From Kocuria massiliensis (lineage in GTDB: Bacteria; Actinomycetota; Actinomycetes; Actinomycetales; Micrococcaceae): DNA of 64,000 nt. Positions within the stretch are counted from its first letter, which is position 1. Every line of letters starts with the position of its first letter. The notes beneath the pieces are model-generated. The model saw only the letters and a program-made list of their open reading frames with translations. It did no database searches and was not told the origin of the DNA. Of the stretch, positions 1-9,027 are shown piece by piece. A program made the translations under genes and the position numbers. The stretch spans positions 1,355,590 through 1,419,589 of the forward strand of contig NZ_LT835161.1 in the NCBI RefSeq assembly GCF_900169715.1. Reading direction: 5' to 3'.

Positions 1-1722
1 GGAACCGTGACCCGCTGGCTCAAGTCCGTCGGCGACACCGTCGAGGTTGACGAGCCCTTAGTCGAAATCTCGACGGACAAGGTGGACACCGAGGTGCCTT
101 CCCCCGTTGCCGGAACGATCGAGGAAATCCTGGTCGACGAGGACGAAGAAGTCGAGGTCGGCGCGCCCCTCGTACGAATTGGCGACGGTTCAGGAGCCGG
201 ATCTTCAGATGATTCTTCTTCGGACGAATCCTCTGCTCAAGAGGCACCGGCCGAAGAGCCTGCCCAGGAAGAAGCCCCGAAGGAAGAGGCTCCGAAGGAA
301 GAGGCTCCTGCCGCATCTGAGCAGAAGTCCGATTCTTCCGGGTCCGCCGGGGGCGAAGGACAGGAAGTCACTTTGCCGGCTCTTGGTGAGTCCGTCACCG
401 AAGGGACCGTGACCCGTTGGCTCAAGTCCATCGGTGATTCCGTGGAGGTTGACGAACCTCTCGTCGAGGTGTCCACGGACAAGGTCGACACCGAGATTCC
501 CTCCCCTGTTGCCGGCACGTTGCTGGAAATCAAGGTTGACGAAGACGAAGAGGCCGAGGTCGGTCAGGTTCTCGCAATCGTCGGTGCTGAAGGATCTTCC
601 GCGCCTGCATCTGATTCTTCGAAGAATGACTCCGCCGCTCAGGAAGAGGCTCCGAAGGAAGAAGCACCGAAGCAGGAGGCTCCCAAGCAGGAAGCCCCCA
701 AGGACGAAGCTCCGAAGCAGGAAGCCCCCAAGCAGGAGGCTCCGAAGTCCGAACCCAAGCAGGAGTCTTCCTCGCAGAGCGGTGAAGTTTACGTCACCCC
801 GCTGGTGCGTAAGCTCGCTAAGCAGGAGGGCATTGACCTGAACACCATCAAGGGTTCAGGCGTTGGTGGCCGGATCCGGAAACAGGACGTTCAGGCGGCC
901 GTGGATGCCAAGAAGTCTTCCGAAAGTGCAGCTCCTCAGCAGTCCGCGGCACCTTCGTCTGAGGCTCCCGCCCCGAAGGCCCCGGCCGTAGACACCGAGA
1001 AGCGCGGCAAGACGGAGAAGGCCCCCCGGATCCGTCAGACCATCGCCAAGCGGATGAAGGAATCCCTCGATGTGTCTGCGCAGCTGACTCAGGTCACCGA
1101 GGTCGACATGACCCGCGTTGCCAAGCTTCGTGGACGCGCCAAGAACTCCTTCCAGGCTCGTGAGGGCGCCAAGCTGACCTTCCTCCCCTTCTTCGCGAAG
1201 GCCGTTGCGGAAGCATTGCAGCAGCACCCCAAGCTGAATGCCTCGTACGATGCTGATGCCAAGGAGATCACGTACCACGACTCCGAGGACATCGCCATCG
1301 CCGTGGATACCGAGCGTGGGCTGTTGGTCCCGGTTGTTTCCAACGCCGGAGATCTCAACTTGGCAGGCCTTGCCAAGAAGATCGCCGACGTCGGCGAGCG
1401 CACCAAATCCGGCAAGATCGGACCCGATGAGCTCTCCGGTGGAACGTTCACCATCACGAACATCGGTTCCTTCGGGGCTCTCTTCGACACCCCGATCATC
1501 AACCAGCCGCAGGTTGCCATTTTGGGGACCGGATCGATCGTCAAGCGCCCCGTCGTCGTCACCGACGAGGAAGGCAACGACACGATCTCGATCCGTCAGA
1601 TGTGCTACCTGTCGCTGACCTACGATCACCGATTGGTCGACGGCGCCGACGCCGGTCGTTTCCTCTCGACGTTGAAGAAGCGCCTTGAGGAAGGCAAGTT
1701 CGAGTCTGAGGTTGGCCTGTAA
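1..1722 (+). CDS. sucB: 2-oxoglutarate/pyruvate dehydrogenase E2, dihydrolipoyl acyltransferase (5' partial)
   Basis: The frame is open from base 1, so the true start lies upstream of the window. E2 core enzyme that moves acyl groups from E1 to CoA on swinging lipoyl arms. Visible order: the end of a first lipoyl domain (STDKVDTE motif), an acidic linker, a complete second lipoyl domain (about residues 120-195) with the same lipoyl-lysine motif, a long Glu/Lys/Ala/Pro linker built from EAPKQ-type repeats (640-760), a peripheral-subunit-binding domain ([15 protein letters not shown]), and the catalytic domain ending in [13 protein letters not shown], with the catalytic His and Asp. The GT-VTRWLKS stretch at the window edge matches the second domain, so only about 15-20 residues are missing. 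Neighbouring lipB and lipA make its cofactor. Which acid it uses (succinyl or acetyl) cannot be settled here; the gene symbol is by family convention. Confidence 0.9.
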   Translation, partial: GTVTRWLKSVGDTVEVDEPLVEISTDKVDTEVPSPVAGTIEEILVDEDEEVEVGAPLVRIGDGSGAGSSDDSSSDESSAQEAPAEEPAQEEAPKEEAPKEEAPAASEQKSDSSGSAGGEGQEVTLPALGESVTEGTVTRWLKSIGDSVEVDEPLVEVSTDKVDTEIPSPVAGTLLEIKVDEDEEAEVGQVLAIVGAEGSSAPASDSSKNDSAAQEEAPKEEAPKQEAPKQEAPKDEAPKQEAPKQEAPKSEPKQESSSQSGEVYVTPLVRKLAKQEGIDLNTIKGSGVGGRIRKQDVQAAVDAKKSSESAAPQQSAAPSSEAPAPKAPAVDTEKRGKTEKAPRIRQTIAKRMKESLDVSAQLTQVTEVDMTRVAKLRGRAKNSFQAREGAKLTFLPFFAKAVAEALQQHPKLNASYDADAKEITYHDSEDIAIAVDTERGLLVPVVSNAGDLNLAGLAKKIADVGERTKSGKIGPDELSGGTFTITNIGSFGALFDTPIINQPQVAILGTGSIVKRPVVVTDEEGNDTISIRQMCYLSLTYDHRLVDGADAGRFLSTLKKRLEEGKFESEVGL

Positions 1723-1738
1723 GGCTCCGACCGACGAC

Positions 1739-1781
1739 GCATATGAGGCGGCCGCCCCGAAGGGGTAGCAGCCTCATATGC
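1739..1781 (+). terminator. Hairpin terminator after sucB
   Basis: Eleven-base arms gcatatgaggc/gcctcatatgc flank an inner CCCC-gaa-GGGG stem, 16 bases after the sucB stop. There is no T-tract, so termination is inferred from stem strength and position. Confidence 0.65.
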
Positions 1782-1842
1782 GTTAACCTCGCACCACGTG
1801 TCAAACCCCACCAGTTTTTACTGACACTATGACGCCAAAAAG

Positions 1843-1860
1843 CTAGAAACGTTCTAGAAT
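1843..1860 (+). promoter_or_regulatory. Leaderless-type promoter with overlapping inverted repeat
   Basis: A -10 hexamer TAGAAT (1855-1860) ends six bases before the ATG at 1867 and no ribosome binding site is present, which fits a leaderless mRNA. An inverted repeat CTAGAA-acg-TTCTAG (1843-1857) overlaps the -10 and could be an operator. An alternative reading is CTGACA (1821-1826), a 17-base spacer and TAGAAA (1844-1849). Confidence 0.55.
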
Positions 1861-1866
1861 TGATGT

Positions 1867-2217
1867 ATGTCTGTTCTGATGTCCATCTTCCTGTTCCTCC
1901 ACATCCTGGGGGCCGCCCTCGTCTTCGGTCTCTGGGTCGCAAATTTCAAGCCGCCGCGCGTGGTCCCCGTGCAGTTCTACGCCGCGTTACTTCAACTCGT
2001 CACGGGCATCCTCATGTGGGGAATGCTCGAAATGGGCGACGGCGTCGTGAACCACGCCAAGCTCGGAGTCAAACTTGTGATTGGCTTGGCCATCGCGGTC
2101 ACCGCGTTCATTGGGCAACGCAAGTACAAGGCAGGGGAAGCAGTTCCTACCGGAATCGCTCACTCTGTCGGCGGCCTCGCTCTCATCAACATTGCCGTGG
2201 CCACTCTCTGGAACTAA
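1867..2217 (+). CDS. Small four-helix membrane protein, unknown function
   Basis: 116 residues, almost entirely hydrophobic, with about four predicted membrane helices (near 3-24, 35-55, 64-85 and 95-115) and few charged residues. I know of similar uncharacterised proteins in the same neighbourhood of other Micrococcaceae, but no activity. The ATG at 1867 is preferred because a TAGAAT -10 ends six bases upstream, suggesting leaderless translation. The gene stops three bases from the convergent pseudokinase gene's stop codon, with no room for a terminator between them. Confidence 0.75.
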   Translation: MSVLMSIFLFLHILGAALVFGLWVANFKPPRVVPVQFYAALLQLVTGILMWGMLEMGDGVVNHAKLGVKLVIGLAIAVTAFIGQRKYKAGEAVPTGIAHSVGGLALINIAVATLWN

Positions 2218-2220
2218 TTT

Positions 2221-3918
2221 TCACGTTCCCATCGGAGTAACGTCCGAGAACTTCCACGAGCCGGTGGCTCGTCCCAGTCCGATGCGGATTCTCTGGGACG
2301 AGGCGCCGGCTTCGTTGTGTTGAGGCTTCGGTTCCTGGGCTGTGGGGCCGTTCCAGCCTGTCACCGTCAGGGTGACCACCACTTCGGCCCGTTCATCGGC
2401 GACCTTCTCAACCTGGATGTCAGACACAGCGCTATGAAGGTCCGGCCACCGAGTCTTTGTCGTGTGGAGTTCTTGGATGAGCTTGAGGTCTTGTTGCTCC
2501 ACGGCTCCACCCCGTTCCGCGTAGAGGGCGATCTTTTCCGCGTCGGCGTCCCTCAAGGCTCTATCTCGAGCCTCAAACAGTGAGGTAATCTCCGATGTCA
2601 GTTGCCCCTCGTCGCCATTTTCACTTTTCGCCGGTTCCATGCCTGACGGCCTGGGTATGAGCCCGTCGGAGGCTTCTGCTGAAGGCTGACTGTGGCCCAG
2701 GGAGTTCGTCGCCTGAGGCTCCTCAACCCACCATCGGCTGCCGAGCATTGCCCCGCCGGCAGCCATCGCAACGGCACCTGCCAGGATGAGTGAACGCTTC
2801 GAGGCGGGGAACCGGCCATGGGGCAGGCTCCGAGCAACCCTGGCCTTGACGAACGATTGACCATCCGGGACCGTACGAGTTTTTTCTTCGCCTGTTGGTT
2901 TCGATCGATCAGAAATCCGGGCCCCTCCACGTCCGCGGGAAGCCGCACGCACCCGTTCGATTCCACCCCAGAGTGGCGTGTGCTGCGTTTTGGAGTGAAC
3001 GGAACCCGAAACATTTTCCACCGGCAGGCGTCGCACGAATTCCGGATACGCTGCCTGCCTGAGCGGTAGCGGCATCGACTCCCAAGCCCCCGTTACGGCG
3101 AGAACCACCTCCCTCACGTCCGGCCTCGACTCGGGGGAATCATTCAGGGCCGACTCTAAGACATCAACGACCGGACGGGGCGTTGACGGGCAGACCATAG
3201 GAAGCGGAAATCGGGACACACTCGGACCCGGAGCACGGCCCGTCAGCATTCGCCAGATCATCGCCGCGAAATCAAAAACCTCTAAGGCCACGGCCCCAGG
3301 ACCCGACTCTGGTCGTTCCCGCCACGGATCCGACCACGGCGGCTTGATGAGGGGGACGCCCGAGACCGAAAAGTGCACTTCGGTTGGCCGAATATTTCCG
3401 TGCACGATTCCGCGCCCATGCAACCAGCTCAAGGCCCGCCCGACTCCATTGACAATCTGCGCGCACTCACCAGGTTCTACCTTTCCGCGGGCGTCCAATA
3501 ACCTGGCCAAGGTTCCGCCGTCGGGAAACTCTAAGGCGATCAGCGGACACAATGGATCGCTGGCGGAAGCATCGTGGGTGTACAGGATATGCGGATGACG
3601 CATGCCTACCGATTCGGAGGCCACTGTGGCTCCCCATCGGGCCGCAGCCTCGGAAAGGTCATCGATGTCACCGCTTGGCGGTGCGTAGACACAGAGCAGC
3701 CGCTCGATCTCGGTCCGACGCCGGACTCTGCCCTCGAGCCCGCCGGCATCATCGGCATCACCGACCTGCCCCTCGTGGTCCGCCTCCCGTAGCTTCGCGT
3801 ACCACGAGGATCGACCTTCCTCCTGCTCCAATTTTTGTATCAACCGATACCGTTCCAAACCAGACAGGGCTGGTCCGAACGGGGCTGGATGTCCTGTTGT
3901 CGCAATAGTCATGCGCAT
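2221..3918 (-). CDS. Membrane-anchored protein kinase-like protein, probable pseudokinase
   Basis: 565 residues. Residues about 25-290 thread as a Hanks-type kinase: a hinge-like LIALEFPDGG, an alpha-E-like helix, GIVHGNIRP at 171-179 in place of HRDxKxxN, and an alpha-F-like DFAAMIWRMLTGRAP. The glycine-rich loop, the beta-3 lysine, the catalytic Asp (Gly174 in HGN) and DFG are all missing, so phosphotransfer is unlikely. After a basic, disordered linker there is one membrane segment (about 376-396) and a roughly 125-residue extracytoplasmic domain with a helix-then-strand pattern suggestive of an NTF2-like fold (inference). Two in-frame ATGs (3918, 3912) are possible starts. It is convergent with the small membrane protein and divergent from lipB. 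Function unknown; a scaffold or sensor role is plausible. Confidence 0.8.
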   Translation of the reverse strand: MRMTIATTGHPAPFGPALSGLERYRLIQKLEQEEGRSSWYAKLREADHEGQVGDADDAGGLEGRVRRRTEIERLLCVYAPPSGDIDDLSEAAARWGATVASESVGMRHPHILYTHDASASDPLCPLIALEFPDGGTLARLLDARGKVEPGECAQIVNGVGRALSWLHGRGIVHGNIRPTEVHFSVSGVPLIKPPWSDPWRERPESGPGAVALEVFDFAAMIWRMLTGRAPGPSVSRFPLPMVCPSTPRPVVDVLESALNDSPESRPDVREVVLAVTGAWESMPLPLRQAAYPEFVRRLPVENVSGSVHSKTQHTPLWGGIERVRAASRGRGGARISDRSKPTGEEKTRTVPDGQSFVKARVARSLPHGRFPASKRSLILAGAVAMAAGGAMLGSRWWVEEPQATNSLGHSQPSAEASDGLIPRPSGMEPAKSENGDEGQLTSEITSLFEARDRALRDADAEKIALYAERGGAVEQQDLKLIQELHTTKTRWPDLHSAVSDIQVEKVADERAEVVVTLTVTGWNGPTAQEPKPQHNEAGASSQRIRIGLGRATGSWKFSDVTPMGT

Positions 3919-3919
3919 A

Positions 3920-3960
3920 GGTGTACACCCGTTGGCATGAGTCTCATCACGTTATCCACA
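3920..3960. promoter_or_regulatory. Pseudokinase/lipB divergent control region with palindromes and a DnaA box
   Basis: It contains the perfect palindrome GGTGTACACC (3920-3929), the palindrome ATGAG-t-CTCAT (3937-3947) and a perfect match to the classical DnaA box, TTATCCACA (3952-3960). No regulator can be assigned from sequence, and a lone DnaA box may be chance. Confidence 0.4.
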
Positions 3961-4021
3961 GGTTTCAACCATTTCGCGGGACATTCGTGTCTGGAGATTT
4001 AGCCGCCTCATGTCCCGGCGG

Positions 4022-4027
4022 TAGGGT
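4022..4027 (+). promoter_or_regulatory. -10 element of leaderless lipB promoter
   Basis: TAGGGT ends six bases before the lipB ATG (4034), putting the expected transcription start on the start codon. No Shine-Dalgarno sequence lies between. Confidence 0.5.
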
Positions 4028-4033
4028 TAACCC

Positions 4034-4714
4034 ATGTCTTTGGTCATGAATCGGGTTGGTCTCGCGCCCGAGTACGTGGACTATCGTGAAGCCCTCGCAC
4101 TGCAGGAAGAGATCCACAGCAGCGTCAGCAACGAGGAACGGGATAACACCGTTCTTCTGTTGGAACATCCCCCGGTCTATACGGCCGGCAAAAGAACTGA
4201 AAAGCACGAATATCCACAGGACGGCACCGACGTCGTTCCCATCGATCGCGGTGGGAAGCTCACGTGGCACGGCCCCGGCATGCTGATCGGTTACCCCATC
4301 GTCAAGCTTCCCGAGCCCTTCGATGTGGTCCGCTACGTCCGGATCTTGGAAGAGATCCTCATGAAGGTCGTGTGCGACTTGGGCGTCAAGGGTGAACGCG
4401 TTGAGGGACGATCGGGAGTTTGGGTCCGTGGTGAAGGGATCGAACCAGATCGGAAGATTGCCGCCATCGGTATCCGCGTCGCCAAGAAAACGACCATGCA
4501 CGGCTTCGCACTGAACTGCAACAATGATCTCAGTTCTTTTGCAAACTTCATTCCGTGCGGCATCACGGATGCCTCCGTCACGACGATCAGCGAACAACTG
4601 GGGCGGAACATTTCGCCGTCCGATGTTGTTGACCAAGTCGAGACAGAGCTTCTGGCCAATGCAGACCGACTTGCTGCGTCGTTTACGCCTCGTGTCGGAC
4701 CGTCAAAGGTCTGA
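4034..4714 (+). CDS. lipB: Lipoyl(octanoyl) transferase LipB
   Basis: 226 residues, normal for the family. Moves octanoate from acyl carrier protein to lysines of lipoyl domains, the first step of lipoate synthesis, in the cytoplasm. The signature [11 protein letters not shown] (72-82) is present, with the catalytic Cys175 in FIPCGI and Lys141 in RKIAAIG forming the Cys/Lys pair, and HGFALN following. The start at 4034 fits both the family N-terminus and the upstream TAGGGT element. lipA follows 47 bases later, so the two very likely share a transcript; their product modifies the E2 encoded at the start of the window. Confidence 0.95.
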   Translation: MSLVMNRVGLAPEYVDYREALALQEEIHSSVSNEERDNTVLLLEHPPVYTAGKRTEKHEYPQDGTDVVPIDRGGKLTWHGPGMLIGYPIVKLPEPFDVVRYVRILEEILMKVVCDLGVKGERVEGRSGVWVRGEGIEPDRKIAAIGIRVAKKTTMHGFALNCNNDLSSFANFIPCGITDASVTTISEQLGRNISPSDVVDQVETELLANADRLAASFTPRVGPSKV

Positions 4715-4761
4715 TCCGCACCGATCCCTCGTTGCGGTTTCACGACCATGAAGGAGAATCC

Positions 4762-5769
4762 ATGACTATCGCCCCTGAAGGACGCCGCCTACTGCGCGTG
4801 GAATCGCGCAATGCTCAGGTCCCCATCGAGAAAAAGCCGTCGTGGCTGAAAAACACCGCAAAGATGGGTCCCGAGTATCAAGAGCTCAAGAGCATGGCTC
4901 GAAGCGAAGGTCTACACACGGTGTGCGAAGAAGCAGGCTGTCCCAATATCTACGAATGTTGGGAAGATCGCGAGGCAACGTTCCTCATCGCGGGTGACAC
5001 GTGCACGCGTCGATGCGATTTTTGCGATATCGCCACAGGTCGCCCCGCTCCTCTGGACCCCTTGGAGCCCGTGAAGGTCGCCCGCTCGATCCAGAAGATG
5101 GATCTCCGCTACGCCACGGTGACCGGGGTCGCCCGTGACGATCTCGACGACGGTTCCGCGTTACATTATGCGAAAACCATCGAAGCGATCCACGAGATGA
5201 ACCCCAACACTGGCGTGGAAATCCTGATTCCCGATTTCCAAGGCAAGCCAGATCGTTTGGACATGATCGTCGATGCAAAACCCGAGGTGTACGCCCATAA
5301 CGTGGAAACCGTTCCTCGGATTTTCAAAAAGATCCGCCCCGCTTTCACCTACGAGCGTTCCCTGGATACCATCTCGCATGGCAAAGATCGCGGGATGATC
5401 ACCAAGTCCAATTTGATCCTCGGCATGGGCGAAACCAACGAGGAAGTATATGAGGCTCTGTGCGATCTTCACGACGCCGGAACCGATATCATTACGCTGA
5501 CGCAATACCTCCGGCCGTCACCGCTCTTCCACCCCATTGATCGATGGGTTAAACCGGAAGAATTCGTGGCATTGTCCCAGGCCGCCGAGGAAATCGGATT
5601 CCTGGGCGTCATGGCCGGGCCAATGGTTCGTTCGTCCTACCGTGCGGGTCGCCTCTGGGCTCGGGCGATGGAGAAGATGGGCCGCCCCATTCCGGAGCAT
5701 CTCGCCCACATCGAAGACACCGGTTCGGCCCGCCAGGAAGCGTCGTCTCTCGTCGCAGCCGGCCTGTAA
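4762..5769 (+). CDS. lipA: Lipoyl synthase LipA (radical SAM)
   Basis: 335 residues. Inserts two sulfurs into octanoyl groups on lipoyl domains using two 4Fe-4S clusters. The auxiliary cluster ligands are C55, C60 and C66 ([12 protein letters not shown]); the radical-SAM ligands are C81, C85 and C88 (CTRRCDFC); the conserved RSSY is near the C terminus. The start at 4762 is chosen over an upstream in-frame TTG (4732) because AAGGAG (4751-4756) sits five bases before it and the encoded protein begins like other LipA proteins. Downstream of lipB and followed by a strong hairpin. Confidence 0.95.
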   Translation: MTIAPEGRRLLRVESRNAQVPIEKKPSWLKNTAKMGPEYQELKSMARSEGLHTVCEEAGCPNIYECWEDREATFLIAGDTCTRRCDFCDIATGRPAPLDPLEPVKVARSIQKMDLRYATVTGVARDDLDDGSALHYAKTIEAIHEMNPNTGVEILIPDFQGKPDRLDMIVDAKPEVYAHNVETVPRIFKKIRPAFTYERSLDTISHGKDRGMITKSNLILGMGETNEEVYEALCDLHDAGTDIITLTQYLRPSPLFHPIDRWVKPEEFVALSQAAEEIGFLGVMAGPMVRSSYRAGRLWARAMEKMGRPIPEHLAHIEDTGSARQEASSLVAAGL

Positions 5770-5784
5770 GCCTCCTGTTTTCTT

Positions 5785-5820
5785 CACGACGCCGTCGGCA
5801 ACCCCGCCGACGGCGTCGTG
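5785..5820 (+). terminator. Terminator after lipA
   Basis: A perfect 15-bp stem (5785-5799 with 5806-5820) and a six-base loop lie 16 bases after the lipA stop. No T-tract follows on the plus strand, as is common for Actinobacterial terminators. Confidence 0.75.
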
Positions 5821-5860
5821 CCATGGCCGGGTAGTGTTCCCCGCGGGAATTCTCCTCCCG

Positions 5861-5866
5861 TAGAAT
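5861..5866 (+). promoter_or_regulatory. -10 element of the DUF4191 gene
   Basis: TAGAAT lies about 58 bases before the chosen GTG start, downstream of the lipA terminator. A weak TTCCCC at 5837-5842 is the only -35 candidate. The nearby ATG at 5865 lies inside this hexamer, which argues against it being the translation start. Confidence 0.45.
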
Positions 5867-5924
5867 GGTCCCGAATCCCGGGGCAACCCGTGCCACCACA
5901 CCCAAAATCAACGAGGAAATCAAC

Positions 5925-6668
5925 GTGTCGTCACAGAGTGCCAAGAACGGCAAGCTCACGCGTGAAGAAAAGCGTGCCGAAAAGCGAAAGAAGAAGGGCG
6001 ATAAGCCTGGATATTTTGCTCAGATGAAGCAGCTCTTCACGATGACCAGGAAGTCGGATCCCAACATTGGTTGGATCCTCCTGACCGTCGCGCTCGTGAT
6101 TCTGCTGGTCTTCCTGCTTGTCGGCGTCTTATTGAATAACTGGATCACCTGGCTCATCATCGGTGTTCCGGTCGCTGCCCTAGCCTGCGTCATCATTTTG
6201 TCGAGGCGAGCCGAACGAGCGGCCTTCGGGCAAATTGAGGGCCAGCCAGGAGCTGCCGGTGCTGCCTTGTCGACCTTGCGCCGCGGTTGGATTGTTGAGG
6301 AACAGCCCGTCGCGGTGAATCCGCGCACCCAGGATCTCGCATTCCGCGCTTTGGGCCGGCCCGGCGTCGTGCTCGTCACGGAAGGCCCAGCAAGTCGGGT
6401 TAATTCATTGGTGGCGCAGGAAAAGAAGAAGCTCAACCGCGTTGCCCCCAATGTTCCCGTGCACGTCATCAAGTCCGGTAACGGTGAGGGCCAGGTTCCC
6501 TTGAAGAAAATTACCAAGACGATGAAGAAGTACCCGAAGAACCTGACTCAGCAAGAAGTCCACGCGGTCAATAACCGCCTGGCTTCGCTCAATAAGGGAA
6601 TGCCGATGCCTAAGGGTGTGGATCCGATGAAGGCCCGCCCTGACCGTAAGGGACTTCGCGGACGTTAA
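5925..6668 (+). CDS. DUF4191 membrane protein
   Basis: 247 residues. Layout: a strongly basic N terminus (REEKRAEKRKKKG), then two membrane helices (about 45-68 and 72-92), then a soluble cytoplasmic domain with TLRRGW and VLVTEGP motifs and a Lys/Arg-rich tail. This is the Actinobacterial DUF4191 family that commonly follows lipA; its function is unknown. The start is placed at GTG 5925 because GAGGA (5913-5917) precedes it, whereas the in-frame ATG at 5865 overlaps the likely -10 element. A convergent terminator separates it from the RDD gene. Confidence 0.85.
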   Translation: MSSQSAKNGKLTREEKRAEKRKKKGDKPGYFAQMKQLFTMTRKSDPNIGWILLTVALVILLVFLLVGVLLNNWITWLIIGVPVAALACVIILSRRAERAAFGQIEGQPGAAGAALSTLRRGWIVEEQPVAVNPRTQDLAFRALGRPGVVLVTEGPASRVNSLVAQEKKKLNRVAPNVPVHVIKSGNGEGQVPLKKITKTMKKYPKNLTQQEVHAVNNRLASLNKGMPMPKGVDPMKARPDRKGLRGR

Positions 6669-6683
6669 TTCCGTGTCTTGAAT

Positions 6684-6724
6684 AAGTGGCGGGGACCGAT
6701 CACGACGATCGGTCCCCGCCACTT
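6684..6724. terminator. Bidirectional terminator between DUF4191 and RDD genes
   Basis: A perfect 18-bp stem (6684-6701 with 6707-6724) with a five-base loop. Its arms end in A- and T-rich sequence, so it can serve both convergent genes. Confidence 0.85.
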
Positions 6725-6751
6725 TTGTGTGTACGAAAGACGTTGGGCCGG

Positions 6752-7231
6752 CTAACGAATGCGAACCAGGACCGTTCCGACGACGCGGTCGTGAAGGCCA
6801 CGCCCGTCGCCGTCAACGATCAAGACCGGGATGAAGAGCGTCACCAAGAGGCCACGTATGAAGGCTCGACCGAATCCAGCCGGTTCCCCGTCCAGGGTTT
6901 GCACCTGCATCCCGCAGATGAGATGCCCCACGGAATGGCCCATGACGCCAACCAGAAGCCCCTGATACACCCAGAAGACGCCAGATACCATCAGCGAATG
7001 CGCCCATGAGTCTCCTCCGCCCACCACGAGGTGGGTGATGCCGAGGCAGAGAAACCAGTCGATGAACAACGCCACGATTCTTCGTGGCACTCTGGCGAGG
7101 GAGCCACGCCCCGTCTCCGGACGGCCGAATCTACTGCCAGGGTAATCGCTGTCGGGCCGCGCCGAGGACGTCGCGCGGTGGGAGGTATCGGGTGACCCAG
7201 CGCCGTCGGCCGAATTTCGAGTGGATGCCAT
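6752..7231 (-). CDS. RDD-family membrane protein
   Basis: 159 residues: a disordered Ser/Arg/Pro-rich N terminus of about 45 residues, then an RDD domain with the Arg-Arg...Asp signature (PRRIVALFIDWF), three membrane helices and the terminal GLHDRVVGT motif that is the family hallmark. Substrate unknown; some RDD proteins have been linked to ion or solute exchange, but nothing here shows that. The start is supported by TATCCT (plus-strand 7239-7244), which ends seven bases before the ATG, a leaderless arrangement. Often found next to glnA in this group. Confidence 0.85.
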   Translation of the reverse strand: MASTRNSADGAGSPDTSHRATSSARPDSDYPGSRFGRPETGRGSLARVPRRIVALFIDWFLCLGITHLVVGGGDSWAHSLMVSGVFWVYQGLLVGVMGHSVGHLICGMQVQTLDGEPAGFGRAFIRGLLVTLFIPVLIVDGDGRGLHDRVVGTVLVRIR

Positions 7232-7238
7232 AAAGTCC

Positions 7239-7244
7239 AGGATA
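7239..7244 (-). promoter_or_regulatory. -10 element of leaderless RDD gene
   Basis: Read on the minus strand, TATCCT ends seven bases before the ATG at 7231, with no ribosome binding site in between. Confidence 0.45.
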
Positions 7245-7325
7245 ACGAAACGGCATAGTGACTCGGGTTATGGTGGGACAGGTGGTCGCACCGTTGCCGG
7301 AGCGCCGTTGGGATTGAGCCACGCT

Positions 7326-7363
7326 GTTACGTGCCGGAAACATAGCAGATACAGCAGGGCAAC
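7326..7363 (+). promoter_or_regulatory. Candidate GlnR operator upstream of glnA1
   Basis: Four half-sites spaced exactly 11 bases apart: GTTAC (7326), GAAAC (7337), GATAC (7348), GCAAC (7359). This is the alternating GTnAC-n6-GAAAC architecture of Actinobacterial GlnR boxes; the first two match perfectly and the last two at four of five positions. It lies 100 bases before the glnA1 start, the usual place for nitrogen control of this gene. Confidence 0.65.
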
Positions 7364-7462
7364 GTTCCAGGCTTAACCTGAGCAACAGAAAACACGCAGA
7401 CAGCCTCGTTCGAAGGGTTGTCGGGTGTGATCGCGTTGAGCAATCTAAGGAGAACTCCGACC

Positions 7463-8887
7463 ATGTTCGAAAATGCCCAAGAAGTGCTGGATTACATCCA
7501 GAATGAAGATGTCGTCTTCGTCGACATCCGCTTCACCGACCTGCCTGGTGTGCAGCAGCACTTCAACCTTCCGGCGAAGTCCGTGGATGATGACTTCTTC
7601 GTGAACGGACAGCTCTTCGATGGGTCCTCCATTCGTGGATTCCAGGGAATCGCCGAATCTGACATGCAGCTGATCCCTGATCCCAAGTCGGCCTTCGTCG
7701 ATCCTTTCCGCGTTGAAAAGACCCTTGTTTTGACCTGCTCGATCGTGAACCCCCGCACGGGCGAGCCTTACCACCGCGATCCGCGTGGCGTTGCCGAACG
7801 TGCCGAGGCCTACCTGAACTCAACGGGAATCGCCGACGTCGCCAATTTTGCGTCCGAAGCTGAATTCTTCATTTTCGAGGACGTTCGCTACCAGGTCTCC
7901 CCCGAGCACACTTTTTACCGTGTCGATTCCGACGAAGCCCCGTGGAATTCCGGCCGTGAAGAAGAAGGCGGCAACCAGGGCAATAAGACCCTGACGAAGG
8001 GCGGATATTTCCCGGTATCCCCTCAAGACAAGCAGGCTGACCTGCGCGACGCCATCTCCGTCACGCTGGACGAGGTCGGCTTGGAAGTTGAACGCTCACA
8101 CCATGAGGTAGGGGCCGCCGGACAGGCCGAAATCAACTACAAGTACAACACCATGACTTTGGCGGCCGACGACCTCCTGAAGTTCAAGTACGTCGTCAAG
8201 AACGTTGCAGATGCCTTCGGCAAGTCGGCGACCTTCATGCCGAAGCCCGTCTTCGGTGACAATGGCTCGGGCATGCATTGCCACCAGTCACTGTGGAAGG
8301 GCAGCGAACCTCTGTTCTTCGACGAGCGCGGGTACGCCAACCTGTCTGACCTTGCCCGCTGGTACATCGGCGGCCTCCTGCAGCACTCCTCCGCGGTTCT
8401 CGCCTTCACCAACCCGACCGTTAACTCGTACCGGCGCCTGGTCAAAGGCTTCGAGGCGCCGGTCAACATGGTGTACTCGCAGGGCAACCGCTCGGCCGGC
8501 ATCCGCATCCCCATTACGGGCTCCAACCCGAAGGCCAAGCGCCTGGAATTCCGTGCGCCGGATCCCTCCTGCAACCCCTATCTGGCCTTCGCCGCGCAGC
8601 TCATGGCAGGCCTCGACGGAATCCGCAATCGGATTGAACCGCCGGAGCCGATCGATAAGGATCTGTACGAGCTTCCCCCGGAAGAGGCCAAGGACATCAA
8701 GACTGCTCCAGGCTCCTTGAGTGAAGCCCTCGATGCCCTGGAAGAAGACCATGAATTCTTGCTGGCCGGAGACGTCTTCACCGAAGACCTCATCGAAACC
8801 TGGATTTCGTACAAGCGCGAGAATGAGCTGACTCCTCTGGCTCTCGTACCGCATCCTTTGGAATTCCAGCTCTATTACGGAGTCTAA
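7463..8887 (+). CDS. glnA: Glutamine synthetase type I, adenylylatable (GlnA1)
   Basis: 474 residues. Makes glutamine from glutamate, ammonia and ATP; a cytoplasmic dodecamer in the family. Motifs: FDGSSIRGF (52-60), [12 protein letters not shown], the NRSAGIRIP loop, RLEFRAPD, and the adenylylation tyrosine Tyr402 in DLYELPPEE, making it a GlnE target; glnE is about 2.4 kb away. The start at 7463 is preferred over an in-frame GTG at 7418 because AAGGAG (7447-7452) precedes it and [12 protein letters not shown] matches family N termini. It has a GlnR-like box upstream and a strong terminator downstream, so it is probably monocistronic and nitrogen-controlled. Confidence 0.97.
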   Translation: MFENAQEVLDYIQNEDVVFVDIRFTDLPGVQQHFNLPAKSVDDDFFVNGQLFDGSSIRGFQGIAESDMQLIPDPKSAFVDPFRVEKTLVLTCSIVNPRTGEPYHRDPRGVAERAEAYLNSTGIADVANFASEAEFFIFEDVRYQVSPEHTFYRVDSDEAPWNSGREEEGGNQGNKTLTKGGYFPVSPQDKQADLRDAISVTLDEVGLEVERSHHEVGAAGQAEINYKYNTMTLAADDLLKFKYVVKNVADAFGKSATFMPKPVFGDNGSGMHCHQSLWKGSEPLFFDERGYANLSDLARWYIGGLLQHSSAVLAFTNPTVNSYRRLVKGFEAPVNMVYSQGNRSAGIRIPITGSNPKAKRLEFRAPDPSCNPYLAFAAQLMAGLDGIRNRIEPPEPIDKDLYELPPEEAKDIKTAPGSLSEALDALEEDHEFLLAGDVFTEDLIETWISYKRENELTPLALVPHPLEFQLYYGV

Positions 8888-8912
8888 AAGTCTCTCAAGT
8901 CTGGCAAGACTG

Positions 8913-8941
8913 AGGGGGTAGGGCACTGCGCCCTACCCCCT
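8913..8941 (+). terminator. Terminator after glnA1
   Basis: A 12-bp G/C-rich stem (8913-8924 with 8930-8941) and five-base loop, followed by a short T-rich run. Twenty-five bases after the stop. Confidence 0.85.
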
Positions 8942-9027
8942 ATTTGTCATGTCGCCCACAGATCATGAGAGCGCCGCTCAGCAAGAGTTGGAGACGACGG
9001 AGCAATTTACTGAGGCACTTCCCAACG

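Noticed and set aside
8942-9027. Possible remnant gene after the glnA1 terminator
   Set aside because: No frame has recognisable content, and the stretch is only 86 bases.
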